From contig CAUBPS010000007.1 in the NCBI GenBank assembly GCA_958437935.1, forward strand, positions 49,092 through 113,091: DNA of 64,000 nt, in the 5' to 3' direction. The DNA comes from an uncultured Collinsella sp. (GTDB lineage: Bacteria; Actinomycetota; Coriobacteriia; Coriobacteriales; Coriobacteriaceae). Positions within the stretch are counted from its first letter, which is position 1. Each line of letters starts with the position of its first letter. The notes beneath the pieces were generated by a model, which saw nothing but the letters and a program-made list of their open reading frames with translations, did not search any database and was not told where the DNA came from. Of this stretch, positions 61,769-64,000 are shown piece after piece. A program made the position numbers and the translations under genes.

Positions 61769-63259
61769 ATGAGCAATTACATTATCGGAATCGATCAATC
61801 CACGCAGGGCACCAAGGCGCTGCTGGTGGACGAGGGCGGCCATTTGATTCATCGTGCCGATCGCCCACATCGCCAGATTGTTAACGAGGCTGGCTGGGTG
61901 AGCCATGATCCAGCCGAGATCGCCGCCAACGTGCTGGCCGTGGCGCGCGCCGTGGTGGAGGAGACCGGGGTCGATCCGGCCGACGTTGCCGGCATCGGCA
62001 TCTCCAACCAGCGCGAGACTACTGTTGCCTGGAGGCGCACGACGGGCGAGCCACTGTGCGACGCCGTGGTGTGGCAGTGCGCCCGCGCCCGCGAGCTGTG
62101 CGACGAGCTGGCCGCGCGCGAGGGCGTGGCCGAGCTGGTGCGCGACACGACGGGCCTGGTACTCTCGCCCTACTATCCGGCGGGCAAGATGGCTTGGATT
62201 CTCGCGAACGTTCCCACGGCTGCCGAGGCCGCGGCGGCGGGCGAGCTGTGCCTGGGCACCATCGATGCCTGGGTGGTCTGGACGCTCACGGGCGGCGCGG
62301 AGTTCCGCTGCGACTGGTCCAATGCCAGTCGCACGCAGCTCTTCGACCTGCGCCGTGGCTGCTGGAGCGAGCCGGTGTGCGAGGCCTTTGGCGTCGATTC
62401 GGCTTGCCTGCCGCAGGTGACCGATTCCGATGGCCTGTTCGGCATGACGGACCTGGGCGGCTTTTTGCCGGCGCCCGTGCCCATTCACGGCGTGCTCGGC
62501 GACAGCCATGCCGCCTTGTTTGCCCAGGGCTGCCATAGCCGCGGCATGGCCAAGGCGACCTATGGCACCGGCAGCTCGGTCATGATGAATGTCGGCGACG
62601 AGTTCGTTGCCAGCTCGCATGGGCTTTCGAGCTCGCTCGCATGGCGTATGGACGGCGTGACCGAGTATGTGCTCGAGGGCAACGTGAGCTACGCCGGCGC
62701 CGTCAAGACGTGGCTGCGCGACGACCTGGAGCTCATCAACAATCCCGAAGAAGTCACCGACCTGTGCTACGCCGCCAATCCGGCGAGCCGCGTCTACTTT
62801 GTGCCGGCGTTCACTGGCCTGGGTGCGCCGCACTGGGCGAGTGACGCCGAGGGCTGCGTCTTTGGCATGACGCGCACCACAGGTCGCGCGGAGTTCGTAA
62901 AGGCCGCCGACGAGTCGATCGCCTATCAGATCTTTGACGTCATCGATGCGATGGTCGAGGATTCGGGCGCGGCGCTGGCCGAGCTTCGTGTTGACGGCGG
63001 TCCCACGCGCGACGCGTACCTGATGCAGTTTGAGAGCGACCTGGTCGGCTCGCCCATCCGCATTGCGAGCAACGACGAGATGAGCGGTCTGGGCGCGGCC
63101 TGGGCCTGCGGCATTGCGCTGGGCATGTACACGCGCGATGTCGTCGACGTCTATGGGGCCCGCGGCATCGTGGAGCCTGCCATGCCCGCCGGCGAGCGCG
63201 CCAAAAAGATCGCCGGCTGGCGCCACGCCGTAGCCGCCACCATCTCGTACACTGCCTAG
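61769..63259 (+). CDS. FGGY-family carbohydrate kinase, possibly D-apulose kinase
   Basis: A 496-residue kinase of the FGGY superfamily (glycerol/xylulose kinase fold). N-terminal phosphate loop YIIGIDQSTQGTKALLVDEG; catalytic-domain segments ISNQRETTVAWRRTTGEPLC and TIDAWVVWTL; ATP domain ATYGTGSSVMMNVG and ELRVDGGPTRDAYLMQFESD. It resembles glycerol kinase but sits with an isomerase and split transketolase, where phosphorylation of a ketopentose is needed. D-apulose kinase of the known apiose pathway is an FGGY enzyme, which fits. The 174-base gap from transketolase contains no clear terminator. GGGGAGACAGGAG precedes the ATG. Confidence 0.85.
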   Translation: MSNYIIGIDQSTQGTKALLVDEGGHLIHRADRPHRQIVNEAGWVSHDPAEIAANVLAVARAVVEETGVDPADVAGIGISNQRETTVAWRRTTGEPLCDAVVWQCARARELCDELAAREGVAELVRDTTGLVLSPYYPAGKMAWILANVPTAAEAAAAGELCLGTIDAWVVWTLTGGAEFRCDWSNASRTQLFDLRRGCWSEPVCEAFGVDSACLPQVTDSDGLFGMTDLGGFLPAPVPIHGVLGDSHAALFAQGCHSRGMAKATYGTGSSVMMNVGDEFVASSHGLSSSLAWRMDGVTEYVLEGNVSYAGAVKTWLRDDLELINNPEEVTDLCYAANPASRVYFVPAFTGLGAPHWASDAEGCVFGMTRTTGRAEFVKAADESIAYQIFDVIDAMVEDSGAALAELRVDGGPTRDAYLMQFESDLVGSPIRIASNDEMSGLGAAWACGIALGMYTRDVVDVYGARGIVEPAMPAGERAKKIAGWRHAVAATISYTA

Positions 63260-63260
63260 A

Positions 63261-63391
63261 ATGATTTTTCTGGGACGGGGATTAAATAATCATTCGGTCC
63301 CCGCCCCGGGCAGCTCATTTGGGACGGGGCTTTTTTGACTGGTATGATTGGTGCGACCATTCGAGCCAGCTAGAAGAGCCCCGTCCCAAAT
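63261..63391. repeat. GGGACGGGG-family repeats after the FGGY kinase
   Basis: 63261-63296 equals the left arm of the palindrome at 49399 (ATGATTTTTCTGGGACGGGG). A separate inverted repeat has perfect 15-base arms ATTTGGGACGGGGCT (63317-63331, followed by TTTTT) and its complement (63377-63391). The first part with its T-run may end kinase transcription. Confidence 0.8.
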
Positions 63392-63412
63392 TGACTACCG
63401 AGAGGATCTGCC

Positions 63413-63901
63413 ATGGAGCGCATCGCGAGTTTTTCCGTTGACCATCTGCTGCTTGAGCCCGGCGTGTACGTGAGCCGCATCGACCGCGATCCGGCGACCG
63501 GCGCTGCCGTCACCACCTTTGACCTGCGCCTGACCACGCCAAATAAGGAGCCGGTCATGAACACGGCCGAGTGCCACACCATCGAGCACCTGGGTGCCAC
63601 GTTCCTTCGCAATCATGCCGAGTGGTCGAGCCGCATTGTCTACTTTGGCCCCATGGGCTGCCGCACGGGCTTTTACCTGGTTGTCTTTGGTGAGCTGACG
63701 AGCGAGGAGATTCTGCCGCTCGTGCGTGAGCTGTTCGAGTTTGTCGCTGGCTTTAAGGGCGATGTCCCCGGAGCCGCTCCCGAGGAGTGCGGCAACTACC
63801 TGGACCAGAACCTCCCCATGGCAAACTGGCTCGCGCGCCGTTACCTCGACCGCGACCTGGCTGATATCGACGAGAAGCACCTGCACTATCAGCAGGCATA
63901 G
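63413..63901 (+). CDS. luxS: S-ribosylhomocysteine lyase
   Basis: A 162-residue enzyme of the activated methyl cycle. It splits S-ribosylhomocysteine into homocysteine and DPD, the precursor of autoinducer 2. The metal ligands are in ECHTIEHL (His55, His59) and ECGNY (Cys126); the catalytic Cys83 is in GPMGCRTGFYLV. Length and motifs are standard for LuxS. GAGAGG lies 8 bases before the ATG at 63413. It is monocistronic as far as the window shows; nothing supported lies in the last 99 bases. Confidence 0.97.
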   Translation: MERIASFSVDHLLLEPGVYVSRIDRDPATGAAVTTFDLRLTTPNKEPVMNTAECHTIEHLGATFLRNHAEWSSRIVYFGPMGCRTGFYLVVFGELTSEEILPLVRELFEFVAGFKGDVPGAAPEECGNYLDQNLPMANWLARRYLDRDLADIDEKHLHYQQA

Positions 63902-64000
63902 GGCCGCCCTCTGCCTCCAAACCGTTCACACGGAGATATCGACCGTTGGTTGATTTCCGATCTCAGCCGAACACATTGAGCAGATGAGCCGTTCCCGCAG

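Overview
The window reads as chromosomal DNA of a high-GC gut actinobacterium of the class Coriobacteriia. Collinsella is my best guess, inferred from gene content and coding style and not from any marker search. The genes are compact, often overlap by 1 to 14 bases, and are mostly on the plus strand. Between them lie many short palindromic repeats.

Left part (1-16 kb): the end of an ECF vitamin or cofactor transporter (ATPase tail and S component), exodeoxyribonuclease III, a sirtuin, a fused dihydropteroate synthase/HPPK (folP-folK) with a large low-complexity insertion, a degenerate biotin-ligase-like protein, CoaX, the initiator tRNA, an old-yellow-enzyme/Fe-S flavin reductase, an orphan transposase-type HTH protein, and a five-gene energy-converting [NiFe] hydrogenase operon. 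In that operon the two membrane subunits (EchA/NuoL-like and EchB/NuoH-like) are one polypeptide.

Middle (16-47 kb): a 2108-residue LPXTG cell-wall adhesin with a vWA head and about ten pilin-type isopeptide domains; a NarL-type two-component system divergent from an ABC-2 exporter; an FtsX-type ABC exporter bracketed by 82-base direct repeats; a ferredoxin-like DUF362 protein; a membrane-anchored hydrolase; HlyIII; a CNNM/CorC-type CBS protein; an orphan cyanophycin-synthetase N-domain protein; a degenerate NodB protein; a PRC/MgtE_N/CBS membrane protein coupled to an NRAMP-related Mg transporter behind a structured leader; and an OatA-like acyltransferase.

Right part (47-64 kb): ribokinase plus nucleoside hydrolase, then a sugar locus of about 14 kb: ROK kinase, two LacI regulators, an esterase-like hydrolase, a DUF5060/DUF4038 glycosidase, a lactose/cellobiose-type PTS (IIC, IIB, IIA), a fucose/arabinose-isomerase-fold enzyme, a split transketolase and an FGGY kinase. 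Glycosidase, isomerase, FGGY kinase and split transketolase together match the known non-oxidative D-apiose route. My leading hypothesis is therefore that this locus imports and degrades an apiosyl-glucoside. luxS closes the window.

The most unusual non-coding signal is a family of 150-170 base palindromic elements at three loci. It has two different terminal stems around one shared core, is oriented with the upstream gene, and is interleaved with a second GATC-bounded motif. Three other repeat families are also present.
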